Of a stretch of 64,000 nucleotides of DNA, positions 24,348 to 33,300 are shown piece by piece. This DNA comes from Mediterraneibacter glycyrrhizinilyticus (GTDB lineage: Bacteria; Bacillota; Clostridia; Lachnospirales; Lachnospiraceae). The notes beneath the pieces are model-generated. The model was not told the origin of the DNA. It worked only from the letters and a program-made list of their open reading frames with translations, and did no database searches. The stretch lies in contig NZ_JACJLR010000010.1 in assembly GCF_016902345.1 (NCBI RefSeq), positions 1 through 64,000 of the forward strand. Direction: 5' to 3'. The translations under genes and the position numbers were made by a program. Position 1 is the first letter of the stretch. Each line of letters begins with the position of its first letter.

Positions 24348-26084
24348 TTAAACAGCCCAGCCAAGGCTTTCCTGCTGGATATGATACAGTCTCTGATATA
24401 AACCTTTCTTTTCCATCAACTCATTGTGAGTTCCGCTTTCCACTAATCTTCCAGCTTCTAAAACAAGTATCTGGTCAGCGTCCACCACGGTTCGCAGCCG
24501 ATGCGCGATCATAATAACTGTTTTCCCTTCAACCAGCTTTGCGATTGCTCTCTGAACCAGAACTTCATTTTCCGGATCCAGGGAAGCTGTCGCCTCATCA
24601 AGCAGAATGATCGGTGCGTTTTTAAGCAATGCCCGTGCAATAGAGATCCGCTGGCGCTCTCCACCGGACAAGGTGCTTCCGTTTTCACCAAGAAGTGTCT
24701 GATAGCCGTCCGGCATTTCACGTACAAATTCATCACAATAAGCTGCCTTTGCCGCAGCGATCACCTGTTCATCCGCAGCATTCGGATTTCCAATACGTAT
24801 ATTATTCATAACAGTATCATTAAACAATGTAACATCCTGGAAAACGAAGGACATATAGGACATCAAACTTTCCGGTTCCATTGTTTTGATATCTTTCCCG
24901 CCTACAGTTATCGTTCCTTTTTGAATATCCCAAAAACGGGCGATCAGTTTTGATATCGTGCTTTTTCCGCTGCCGGAAGGTCCTACTAATGCAGTGACAC
25001 TACCCTGCGGTATTTTACAGGATACATCTTTGATCACATTGTCTTGATTGTATGCAAAGGTAACATGAGATAGTTCAATATCACAATTATCCACCGTCTT
25101 TTCCTCTCCTGCCATAGCCGGAGTCGTCAGAAGCGTACGCATACGATTCGTGACAACATTCAAGTTCAGCAAAGAAGACAGATTCGCAAGGATAGAAAGA
25201 ATGGGACCGTAAATACGGGTTACCATCAGCAGAAACATCAGCAATGGGATCAATTCAATCTGCCCGCTTGTAAGTAAAACTGCACCAACGAAAATTGTAA
25301 TTCCGATACCTGCCTGCAATACCATACTTGCACCGGACATAAAGACACCCACGGTCATTTCAACTTTTACAGCTATTTTTTTCATGGCAAGAAGTGCATG
25401 GTCCAGCGTCTTGAATCGAGAACCACTTAAACCACAGGATTTGATAATTTTCATTCCTTCCAGGTATTCCTGGACCTGGTCCGAAGCCTCTAGCTTTGCA
25501 TCAACCTGTTTCTCAAATAACTTAATCTGGCGTTTACGGCTTAACCAGATGATCAAAAATGCGATCGGTACAGTACAAAATACACACAAAGCTAATCTCC
25601 AGTCAAAGAACGCAAGAAGAATAGAGGTAATTGTCACCGTAATCCCATTTGCGATCAATGGCGGTATCGTACTGCTGAGTAATGATTCCATACTGCTGCA
25701 GTCAGCCATCATGTTTGTGGTAAGTTCTGATAAGTCTTTTGTATTGAAAAAACTCATCGGAAGTTTTCGTAAATGATCTGCAATCCGAAGCCTTGTCGCA
25801 TTGGATTCTTGGTAAGAAGCAATATAGGTCTTTCGATAATCGTTTTTTGCCGCCAAAAAAACCAGTAATGCAGAAATAATTCCTGCTCCCCATAACATCC
25901 AGATATGATTCCACTGTACACTTCCTCCATTTGCTGCAGGAGTTAATATTTCGCTGAAAATCATTACAGTAACACAAAAAGGAAAAATCATAGCCAAGTT
26001 CGTCAAAGTGCAGGCGAAAACAGCCTTTTTTAAATCCTTATACCCTTTATCCGATAAAAAGAGGGCTTCCTGTAATTTGCTCAT
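24348..26084 (-). CDS. Heterodimeric ABC exporter, fused permease-ATPase, subunit 2 of pair 3
   Basis: A 578-residue half-transporter: six-helix membrane domain (about 20-310) and a nucleotide-binding domain with Walker A GPSGSGKS, signature LSGGERQR, Walker B ILLDE and D-loop SLDPENE. It begins 3 nt after the stop of subunit 1. The same elements, in the same order, occur in the 7724-9472 gene, so pairs 1 and 3 appear to be paralogues. The coding sequence is clearly richer in A and T than pair 1, suggesting a different origin or slower amelioration. Confidence 0.88.
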   Translation of the reverse strand: MSKLQEALFLSDKGYKDLKKAVFACTLTNLAMIFPFCVTVMIFSEILTPAANGGSVQWNHIWMLWGAGIISALLVFLAAKNDYRKTYIASYQESNATRLRIADHLRKLPMSFFNTKDLSELTTNMMADCSSMESLLSSTIPPLIANGITVTITSILLAFFDWRLALCVFCTVPIAFLIIWLSRKRQIKLFEKQVDAKLEASDQVQEYLEGMKIIKSCGLSGSRFKTLDHALLAMKKIAVKVEMTVGVFMSGASMVLQAGIGITIFVGAVLLTSGQIELIPLLMFLLMVTRIYGPILSILANLSSLLNLNVVTNRMRTLLTTPAMAGEEKTVDNCDIELSHVTFAYNQDNVIKDVSCKIPQGSVTALVGPSGSGKSTISKLIARFWDIQKGTITVGGKDIKTMEPESLMSYMSFVFQDVTLFNDTVMNNIRIGNPNAADEQVIAAAKAAYCDEFVREMPDGYQTLLGENGSTLSGGERQRISIARALLKNAPIILLDEATASLDPENEVLVQRAIAKLVEGKTVIMIAHRLRTVVDADQILVLEAGRLVESGTHNELMEKKGLYQRLYHIQQESLGWAV

Positions 26085-26087
26085 ATT

Positions 26088-27902
26088 TTACACCGCCTTT
26101 CCGCTGATCTTCCAGTCGATCGCCTCTGTATAATGATCCCACATTTGGGCATATCGGCCACCTGCCGAAACCAGTTCATCATGCTTTCCTGTTTCTACTA
26201 AATGTCCCTTTTCCATAACAATGATCTTATCCGCATTACGAATTGTAGATAATCTGTGAGCAATAATGATCACTGTCTTTCCCTGCATGAGTTTTTCAAA
26301 AGCCTTCTGTATCAGATACTCATTCTCCGGATCACTGAAAGCGGTTGCCTCGTCCAGGACAATGATCGGAGAATCCTTGATGATCGCTCTGGCAATCGCA
26401 ATCCTTTGTCGCTCACCGCCAGACAGATGTACCCCTTTCGTTCCCACAACTGTGTGATAACCATCTGGCAATTTTGAGATAAAATCATGGCACTGAGCTG
26501 CTTTAGCCGCAGCAATCACTTGTTCCTCTGTGGCATTTTCATTTCCCATTCGGATATTGTCTAAAATACTCTGCTTGAAAAGAAAAATATCCTGGAATAC
26601 AAAGCTGACCTGTCGCATAAGTTCGTCCTGCGTCATATCCCTTACATCCACGCCTCCAATAGTAATTTTTCCGTCAGACACATCCCAAAAACGTGAAATC
26701 AAGTTGGCGATCGTACTTTTTCCGCCGCCCGATGGCCCGACAATCGCAGTGATCTGACCTTTTTTAGCAGTAAACGAGACGTCTTCCAAAGCCTTTTCTT
26801 CACTATTTCCAGTATAAGTAAAGCTCACATGGTCAAAAGCTACATCCTCTCCCTTTGGCTTTCGTGGATGCGCAGTTTCCGGCATCTCCGGGATATTCAG
26901 GATTTCGTCCATACGTGCTACATTCCCGTCAATCTGCATAAAGGATTCTGAAATATACATAATTTTATTCAGGACACCCGCAATAGCAGGAACAAACAGC
27001 AGATAGAAAATAAACTTCATAGCAAATTCTGTAAAATCCGAAGTATTGGAACCGAGCAGAATACCCACAGGCACAATGATCAAATAGATATTATTGATAA
27101 TTGTTGTAAATGCCGGCATACAATTCTGCCATCCAAGAGAAAATTTTAATACCCATTCTGTATAGCCGCTGATCGCTTCCTGTAATTTTTTAAATGAGGA
27201 AGCCGTCTGATTAAATGCCTTCACGACAGACATCCCTCTCACATATTCGACAGAAGCATTGTTCATTTCTTCAGAAGCTTTTTGATATTTTCCCATATTC
27301 TCTTTCATTGCTCCGCTGCCAAATCCAATAAACTCCGCAGCAAAAGCAAGAAGGATTCCCACAAGTGATGCCAGGCCAAAACGCCAGTCTACAGCAAAAA
27401 GTATGATCACCATGACAATCGGCGCAGTGATAGATGCAACAAAATCCGGAAACTGGTGTGCAATAAATCCTTCCACACTCTCAATATTTTCATCCATAAT
27501 TTTTCGCAGACGTCCGCTGCCTATCGTAAGATGATAACCTAAAGGAATTTTGGTAATATGATCTGCAAACAGAACCTTTAAATCATAAAGCGTACCAAAA
27601 GCCGCCATGTGTGAGCTGAAAACAGCCAGAAAGTAAAGCAGGATATTTGCAATAATCCCTGCCAATGCCATCCAGCCGTAACTCATTACCTTTCCCATAT
27701 CAAGTTGTCCCAGATAGGGAAATGCACTGATAATTGAGCGGATCATAAAATAAACCGCAATATACGGGATAAAAGAAGCAATCGCAGCAAGAGAAGAAAG
27801 AACAGCAGCTAAAAAAACAAGCCCCTTCCTGTCTGAAGCCAGCTCCATGCAGCGTGCCAAACCCGTCTTTGGCTTTGTCTCTTTTGATTGTTTTTTCGAC
27901 AT
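26088..27902 (-). CDS. Heterodimeric ABC exporter, fused permease-ATPase, subunit 1 of pair 3
   Basis: A 604-residue half-transporter: a basic N-terminus (MSKKQSKETKPK), a membrane domain, and a nucleotide-binding domain with Walker A GPSGGGKS, signature LSGGERQR, Walker B IVLDE and D-loop FSDPENE. The ATG at 27902 has AGGAGGT upstream; an extension of 20 codons runs through the inverted repeat and is not used. The AraC gene lies 125 nt upstream on the same strand. In yersiniabactin clusters an AraC regulator likewise accompanies a YbtP/YbtQ-type pair, so iron-chelate transport is a reasonable but unproven guess. Confidence 0.88.
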   Translation of the reverse strand: MSKKQSKETKPKTGLARCMELASDRKGLVFLAAVLSSLAAIASFIPYIAVYFMIRSIISAFPYLGQLDMGKVMSYGWMALAGIIANILLYFLAVFSSHMAAFGTLYDLKVLFADHITKIPLGYHLTIGSGRLRKIMDENIESVEGFIAHQFPDFVASITAPIVMVIILFAVDWRFGLASLVGILLAFAAEFIGFGSGAMKENMGKYQKASEEMNNASVEYVRGMSVVKAFNQTASSFKKLQEAISGYTEWVLKFSLGWQNCMPAFTTIINNIYLIIVPVGILLGSNTSDFTEFAMKFIFYLLFVPAIAGVLNKIMYISESFMQIDGNVARMDEILNIPEMPETAHPRKPKGEDVAFDHVSFTYTGNSEEKALEDVSFTAKKGQITAIVGPSGGGKSTIANLISRFWDVSDGKITIGGVDVRDMTQDELMRQVSFVFQDIFLFKQSILDNIRMGNENATEEQVIAAAKAAQCHDFISKLPDGYHTVVGTKGVHLSGGERQRIAIARAIIKDSPIIVLDEATAFSDPENEYLIQKAFEKLMQGKTVIIIAHRLSTIRNADKIIVMEKGHLVETGKHDELVSAGGRYAQMWDHYTEAIDWKISGKAV

Positions 27903-27921
27903 AGCACGAAACCTCCTGATA

Positions 27922-27965
27922 AAAATGATCGCATGGTTAGTTTTTTCTAACCATGCGATCATTTT
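27922..27965. promoter_or_regulatory. Shared operator site 5 inside a 19-bp perfect inverted repeat
   Basis: The core is GGTTAG-TTTTTT-CTAACC (27935-27952), 33 nt upstream of ABC pair 3. Here the arms extend perfectly to 19 bp each (27922-27940 and 27947-27965) around the T6 spacer. In the mRNA this would form a strong hairpin just upstream of the ribosome binding site; at the DNA level it is the most extended member of the shared operator set. It may also act as a terminator for the AraC gene. Confidence 0.7.
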
Positions 27966-28027
27966 ACCGTTTTCGCACTGCAGCTTCTACTCTGTTCCTT
28001 CATATCGAAAGCTAAAATAGCCCGTTC

Positions 28028-28981
28028 CTACTTTTTATTTCTGTTCCGGTAATCCTTTGGAAGAATCCCATAGACAGACTGAAATGCCTTTGTGAACTTG
28101 CTGGCGTTACTGTATCCCAGCTCTAAAGCAATATCTCCGATTTTTCGATCTTCATTCAGAAGCATATTTGCCGCAAGATTCATTTTATATCTTTTCAGAT
28201 ATGCATATGGCGTATCGCCATAAATATGCGCAAAAATATCATAAAACACCGTCAGACTTAAATGTGCCTCTTTTGCCAGCTTCTCCAGCGAAATCCTTTC
28301 ATCCAGGTGTCTTTCCAGATAATTTCGTATCTCCTTTACAGCCTGGATCTGTCCTCTGTCAAAATACTTAAAATCACAGCCATTCACCTGTGTCAACTGA
28401 TCAATATGATAGAGCAGCTCAACTGCTTTTATCTTGAAGTATCCTGCACTCTCCCGCCCTTTTGCCTCATATATTTCTGAGAACAGATGCTGGAGTTTCA
28501 CCGGTGCCGGACTCACGTACCATTTCTTTTCTATCCCCAGTGTCTCCCCGATCTTGTTAATCTCGATCGGAATTTCTGACATCATGTTTCCTGTGGATGC
28601 TGACAGCGCCTGCTTGTCGATCACGAGACTTACTGCAAGGCATCTCCGCAGAGGGAATGAAAAAGAAACCGGCAGATACTGCGTGCCGGCGACTCCAAAA
28701 AATTCCGCCGGCAAATAGGATACTGTATGGTTAGCGAACTCGCACTCATACCGGCCTTCCTTACAATAGGTGATCTGAATAATATCAGGATTGAATTTCT
28801 GAGAAGACATAACTTCAGTTGTGTCAAAATCCAAAAAACAAAGCTGGATACCATCAAAAAGGAAGTAATTTGTAATGATGCCGCGTCCCCTGCAGCCATA
28901 GTCGATTATAAGAAAGTCCTCTGTCTGCCCGACAATTCTGGCCCGTTCTCCATACCATTCCTGGTTAAAATGATAGTTCAT
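28028..28981 (-). CDS. AraC family transcriptional regulator
   Basis: A 317-residue regulator. The C-terminal ~100 residues hold two helix-turn-helix motifs (SLEKLAKEAHLSLTVFYDIF, then KIGDIALELGYSNASKFTKA and FQSVYGILPKDYR). The N-terminal ~200 residues form a sensor domain of no named type. The ATG at 28981 follows AAGGAGA. It precedes ABC pair 3 on the same strand and likely activates it; AraC proteins of this layout often accompany siderophore-type transporters. The broken AraC tail at 16661-16798 has a similar ending. Confidence 0.9.
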   Translation of the reverse strand: MNYHFNQEWYGERARIVGQTEDFLIIDYGCRGRGIITNYFLFDGIQLCFLDFDTTEVMSSQKFNPDIIQITYCKEGRYECEFANHTVSYLPAEFFGVAGTQYLPVSFSFPLRRCLAVSLVIDKQALSASTGNMMSEIPIEINKIGETLGIEKKWYVSPAPVKLQHLFSEIYEAKGRESAGYFKIKAVELLYHIDQLTQVNGCDFKYFDRGQIQAVKEIRNYLERHLDERISLEKLAKEAHLSLTVFYDIFAHIYGDTPYAYLKRYKMNLAANMLLNEDRKIGDIALELGYSNASKFTKAFQSVYGILPKDYRNRNKK

Positions 28982-29083
28982 TCAGAGAGTTCTCCTTATG
29001 TTAATATAAACTTACCAGAACAGTATAACATAAATCTCCTGCACACGATCCTCAGCTTTATCTATATTCTGCGGTAAAGTAAG

Positions 29084-30904
29084 TTACAGTTCATTGATGG
29101 TCTCCGTCACGGAGATCTCCCTCATCCTCTTTGCCGGAGCATACGCCGCCGCTGCCGCCGCAAAGCCGACAACTGCCAGTATGATCACCATCTCACCGAC
29201 CGGCAGGCTCCATACCGCATATTTAAAATGCGCTGTGATCAGTGTATCATACAGCGCTTTGCTGAGCAAAAGACCGGCTGCGCACCCGGCGGCACATCCA
29301 AGTACGGCATAGGTAAATGCCTCGGCAGCGATCATCTTCCTGATCTGCCATTCCTCCATTCCGACTGCACGCATGGCTCCGTACTGCCGGATCCTTGCAG
29401 ATACGCTCATAGAAACACTGTTGATGATATTGAGCACTGTTACCAAAGTAATGATCACAAGAAAACCATACACGCAGAAAACAAATGCCGTATATGTCCC
29501 TGTGGTACTCTGGTCCCGCCTGTCATGAAAAACATAGTTTTCCCCCACTGCACTGCGTATCGCCTGAATGTCTTCCTCCTGCGCGTCCGTATTTATCTGG
29601 ATCATGAGCAGTGAATAATCCTTGACTCCTGTCAAGCGGGTAAATGTCTCCCCGGAAGTGATCAGTGTCATCTTTCCTCCCGTGAGTCCGTCACTGCTGA
29701 AAGGATCATTTTTCAGCAGACCCGCGATCTCAAGTTCTTCCCCTCCGGTCCGGATCCTGTCTCCGATCTTCCAGGTGCTCTCCGGATCCCAGGTGGCAAG
29801 GACATAGCGGCTGTCACCGTACACTTTCGTAATATCGCTTCCCCATTTCAAGGCACCGTCCTTCTTCAGGCAGTCCAGATCAAACTCATCGTAAGAGACC
29901 AGATCCAGCGTTCCCCTGTCCGCCGGCACATCCGCCATATTCCTTCGCCCGTAGACCTGTTTCACTCCGTCCATTCCCCGGATCGTACCGAGCAGTCCGC
30001 TTTCAATTGTGTTCATCCCGTCGCTGCTGGCGATGTCAATGTCAGAGGCCGCCGCCGACTGCGGCATCAGACAGTCCACAAAATCGATCAGCACCGAAAA
30101 ACTCAGAAAAAGAATGATGCTCAGCGCGAAGGATCCGGTCATAAGGACCAGATTTTTCTTTGCAGATACCGCATGATGGATCCCCAAAGCTGTCTCGATC
30201 TGAAAACCGCCTTTGTTCTCTCTCGGTATCCTTACCATGCGAGAGTTCATCCCACGCTCCCCGCCTCCCGGATTCTCCTGATTTCCGGAAGCCGCTGTGA
30301 CAGGAGCCACTTTTGACGCTCTTTTTGCCGGTGCTCTCGCAGCGATCAGCACGGCAGCGACCCCCATCACGATCCCACTGATGATCCCGATCAGACTGAT
30401 CCCGAAGAGAGGGATCTGTGAGAATTCTTCGCCCACCAGGAACCGGAGGACGGCACACAGGATCCAGGTAGTCACGATCCCCAGGGCAACTCCCGCGGGC
30501 ACTGCGGTCCTGCACCAGTTCAGTGCTTCCAATCTGACAAAGCGGATGATCTGCGCTCTGCTCATCCCGATACAGCGCATCATCCCGAAAAACTTTGTCC
30601 TTTGAGCCACATTGCTGTTGATGCTTCCCGAGATCATCAGGACCCCCGCGATCAGGATCAGCACGAACAGGGCTGCCGCAGCCAGGAACAGAGACTGTCC
30701 CATGGCACTGTCCATAACATACTGAAAAGTCAGGCTTCCGTGCCGTTCCGTCAGTCTCATCTGCTCCATTCGCACCCCCATGTCCGCCATACTAAATACT
30801 GCGGTCACGAGGAATACTGCAAAAACAATACACAATAGAGTCATACGGTTCTGCCGGCGGTGTACCTTTGCCGAGATCGGGATCAGGCTGAGATAACTTT
30901 TCAT
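29084..30904 (-). CDS. FtsX-like ABC transporter permease
   Basis: A 606-residue membrane protein with one N-terminal transmembrane segment (about 20-40), three more through about residue 195, another at about 248-270, an extracellular domain (about 275-460) and three C-terminal segments. The coupling motif RQYGAMRAVGMEEWQIRKMI is typical of FtsX domains; KFFGMMRCIGMSRAQIIRFV is the first-half equivalent. I chose the ATG at 30904, which overlaps the ATPase stop (ATGA); an ATG two codons earlier is possible. Its ATPase partner lacks the ABC signature, so transport by this pair is doubtful. Confidence 0.85.
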   Translation of the reverse strand: MKSYLSLIPISAKVHRRQNRMTLLCIVFAVFLVTAVFSMADMGVRMEQMRLTERHGSLTFQYVMDSAMGQSLFLAAAALFVLILIAGVLMISGSINSNVAQRTKFFGMMRCIGMSRAQIIRFVRLEALNWCRTAVPAGVALGIVTTWILCAVLRFLVGEEFSQIPLFGISLIGIISGIVMGVAAVLIAARAPAKRASKVAPVTAASGNQENPGGGERGMNSRMVRIPRENKGGFQIETALGIHHAVSAKKNLVLMTGSFALSIILFLSFSVLIDFVDCLMPQSAAASDIDIASSDGMNTIESGLLGTIRGMDGVKQVYGRRNMADVPADRGTLDLVSYDEFDLDCLKKDGALKWGSDITKVYGDSRYVLATWDPESTWKIGDRIRTGGEELEIAGLLKNDPFSSDGLTGGKMTLITSGETFTRLTGVKDYSLLMIQINTDAQEEDIQAIRSAVGENYVFHDRRDQSTTGTYTAFVFCVYGFLVIITLVTVLNIINSVSMSVSARIRQYGAMRAVGMEEWQIRKMIAAEAFTYAVLGCAAGCAAGLLLSKALYDTLITAHFKYAVWSLPVGEMVIILAVVGFAAAAAAYAPAKRMREISVTETINEL

Positions 30905-31437
30905 CTGCATTCTCCCTTTCCCTCCTCTCTGTGCAGGGTACTCATATCCCGCAGATCCGGCGCGCTGCCGAAGTCCCTCATCACACCGTCGGACACTTCC
31001 AGGATCCGGTCTGCGGTCTGGGCGATGCCTCTGCTGTGAGTGATCATGAGAATAGTCTGCTCGTATTTCCTTGACGCCTCTTTCAGAAGCGCGATCACTT
31101 CACTGGTATTCTGCGTGTCAAGATTTCCCGTCGGCTCATCGGCGAGGATCAGGTTAAAGCTCTGAAAGACAAATCCGATATTCCTGCGCCGAAACACAGT
31201 CAGATTTCTCTCTTTCATCGAAAAAATGTCCCTTCCATCGATCCACACTTTCCCGGAGGTCGGCGTATCCAGCCCTCCGATCAGGTTCAGCAGGGTGCTC
31301 TTTCCGGAACCCGACTCTCCGACCACTGCCACAAATTCTCCTTTCGGCACAGAAAATGTAACTTCTTTTAACGCATGTACCGCAGCCTCTCCGCTTCCAT
31401 AAGTTTTGGAGACTGCCTTTACTTCCAGTAAATCCAT
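30901..31437 (-). CDS. ABC transporter ATP-binding protein with internal deletion (no signature motif)
   Basis: A 178-residue protein instead of the usual ~230. Walker A GESGSGKS is intact and the sequence is normal through the Q-loop FVFQSFNLI. It then jumps directly to LADEPTGNLD, so about 55-60 residues are missing, including the whole LSGGQ signature helix and the run-up to Walker B. The frame is preserved. The join falls on a CTGATC hexamer (31147-31152), consistent with deletion between short direct repeats. Without LSGGQ it should not hydrolyse ATP normally. Start ATG 31437 behind GAGGTG. The alternative is an assembly or sequencing error. Confidence 0.85.
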   Translation of the reverse strand: MDLLEVKAVSKTYGSGEAAVHALKEVTFSVPKGEFVAVVGESGSGKSTLLNLIGGLDTPTSGKVWIDGRDIFSMKERNLTVFRRRNIGFVFQSFNLILADEPTGNLDTQNTSEVIALLKEASRKYEQTILMITHSRGIAQTADRILEVSDGVMRDFGSAPDLRDMSTLHREEGKGECR

Positions 31438-31509
31438 TCTTGTCAAACACCTCTTTCTCTCTTGATACGGAAAGAGTATCATCTGAATCCTACCTCAACA
31501 TGACAACTG

Positions 31510-31527
31510 TCCTACAATTTTGTAGGA
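31510..31527. promoter_or_regulatory. Palindrome upstream of the ABC genes, candidate response-regulator site
   Basis: Perfect arms TCCTACAA and TTGTAGGA with a 2-nt centre lie in the 106-nt gap between the kinase gene and the ATPase gene. The position suits control of the ABC genes by the adjacent OmpR-type regulator. Confidence 0.55.
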
Positions 31528-31543
31528 ATCAGAAAGTTACAGT

Positions 31544-32575
31544 TCACACTGTACTCAGGAAATCCATGGTAAACACGGTCCCCTCTCCCAGCCTGCTCTC
31601 CACCTCGATGGTCCCGCTGTGCGCCTCGACCACCGCCTTTGCAAGCGGAAGCCCCAGCCCGATACCCTGAGTGTCCTTTGAAAAACGGCTGCGGTAAAAC
31701 CGTTTAAAAATATGGTTCAGATCCTCCGGATGGATCCCGCTTCCGGTATCTTTCACGACGATCTGCACAAGGGACGCCGTCTGTCTCCACGTAACGCTTA
31801 CCGTATCACCTTTTTCCGTGTGATCGAATGCATTTTTTATGATATTGCTGACCGCCTCAGTCAGCCAGGTCCGGTCACACTGCATAGAAGTCGTCTCATC
31901 TCCGGAAAGAGTCAGTTTCTTCCCCTCCCGCTCGGCGCGGTATGCAAAGTGTTTCTCGATATCCTCCATCATCTCCGACACATTTTCAAGGTTCTTCTCG
32001 ATCACGATCGTCCCCGCGTCAAGTTTTGTGATCTTCAGCAGATTCTGCACCAGTGTCTCGATCCGGTCCAGTTCCTGCTCCGACAAGTCTGTGAACTCCC
32101 GGACAGCCGGCAGGTTCTCTGCTTCTCCCTGCAGGATCCCGTTATAGATATTGAGGGCGGCAAGGGGTGTCTTAAGCTGATGAGAGATATCAGATATAGT
32201 ATCTTTCATGAAAATTTTTGCCTTTTCCTCGTTCTCGGCATGGGCATTCAGGATCGCCGCCAGTGAGTTGACTTCGTGAAATAAACGGTATAGTTCCCCC
32301 TCCTCGTCGCATTGGATCCTTGCATCCCGGTTTCCTCCGATGTAATCCCGGATCCTAGTCACAGCGCCCTCCATGATCCGGTTCTGCTCCCGGAAGTACA
32401 GATACATGACCGCCATCAGAGCGATTCCCGCTGCCAGGATAAGGCCAGGGATATACAGGATGGAACTTTCCGGATATGTCTGAATGATCACAGCAGAAAA
32501 CAGGGCAGCGACCAGGATGATCCCTGCTGCTCTTCCAAAAAGGACCTTCACATTCCTGTTCGCCAGGATCTTCAT
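31544..32575 (-). CDS. HisKA sensor histidine kinase
   Basis: A 343-residue membrane kinase. Two transmembrane segments (about 11-32 and 40-62) flank a very short extracellular loop, as in intramembrane-sensing kinases. A HAMP-like linker leads to the H box SHQLKTPLAAL (His132), followed by N box NIIKNAFDH, G boxes DTGSGIHPED and GIGLGLPLAK. Start ATG 32575. It begins 8 nt after the regulator stop. It probably acts with the OmpR-type regulator and the downstream ABC transporter, a pattern common in peptide-antibiotic response modules. Confidence 0.9.
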   Translation of the reverse strand: MKILANRNVKVLFGRAAGIILVAALFSAVIIQTYPESSILYIPGLILAAGIALMAVMYLYFREQNRIMEGAVTRIRDYIGGNRDARIQCDEEGELYRLFHEVNSLAAILNAHAENEEKAKIFMKDTISDISHQLKTPLAALNIYNGILQGEAENLPAVREFTDLSEQELDRIETLVQNLLKITKLDAGTIVIEKNLENVSEMMEDIEKHFAYRAEREGKKLTLSGDETTSMQCDRTWLTEAVSNIIKNAFDHTEKGDTVSVTWRQTASLVQIVVKDTGSGIHPEDLNHIFKRFYRSRFSKDTQGIGLGLPLAKAVVEAHSGTIEVESRLGEGTVFTMDFLSTV

Positions 32576-32583
32576 AATACACC

Positions 32584-33270
32584 TCATCTCCCTGTACTCC
32601 ACTTATATCCCATCCGGCGGACTGTCACGATCTTCTCCGGCTTTCCCGGATCGTCTTCGATCTTCGTCCTCAGCCTCCGGATATACACTGTCAAAGTACT
32701 GTTGTCGATATAATCCTCCTCCCGGTCCCAGAGGCTTCCCAGAATCTGTCCGGGAGAGAGGACCTGATCCGGGTTTTCCATAAACAGGCAGAGCAGCCGG
32801 TACTCTCCCGCCGTCAGATCGATCTCCTCCCCGTTTTTGTACGCTTTTCCCTTCAGGAGTTCCACCTTTATACCGTTGGACTCCAAAACCGCATCCTCCT
32901 GTTCAAAGTTGCTGCTCCTGCGCAGGAGAGCATTTACCCTTGAAAGGAATACCGCCAGTTTGAACGGCTTTGTGATATAGTCGTCTCCGCCGATATCAAG
33001 CCCCATGATGATATCTGTCTCCTCATCCGCCGCGGTGAGAAATATGACAGGCACCTTTGAGGTCCTGCGCATCTCCTCGCACAGTTCATACCCGGAACCG
33101 TCGGGAAGGGAAACGTCCAGGATGACAAGGTCATAGTCCCCGCTCTCCCACATCCTCTGTGCCTCCGCTTTCGTCCTGGCAACGTCGGTCTCATACCCCT
33201 GCTTTTTCAGGGCAAACGTCAGCCCGTTGATGAGGCTTAAGTCATCCTCTACAAAGAAAATCCTCTTCAT
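32584..33270 (-). CDS. OmpR/PhoB family response regulator
   Basis: A 228-residue regulator: receiver domain with acidic Glu8/Asp9/Asp10, phosphoacceptor Asp52 in LVILDVSLPDG and the conserved Lys in DDYITKPF; then a winged-helix DNA-binding domain (about 130-225) ending LTVYIRRLRTKIEDD and VRRMGYKW. Close to VanR/BceR-type regulators. It lies between the Asp-box protein gene and the kinase gene on the same strand, with spacings of 30 and 8 nt. Confidence 0.93.
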   Translation of the reverse strand: MKRIFFVEDDLSLINGLTFALKKQGYETDVARTKAEAQRMWESGDYDLVILDVSLPDGSGYELCEEMRRTSKVPVIFLTAADEETDIIMGLDIGGDDYITKPFKLAVFLSRVNALLRRSSNFEQEDAVLESNGIKVELLKGKAYKNGEEIDLTAGEYRLLCLFMENPDQVLSPGQILGSLWDREEDYIDNSTLTVYIRRLRTKIEDDPGKPEKIVTVRRMGYKWSTGR

Positions 33271-33300
33271 CCTTTTTATCTCCCTTTCTTTTCCCCGGGG

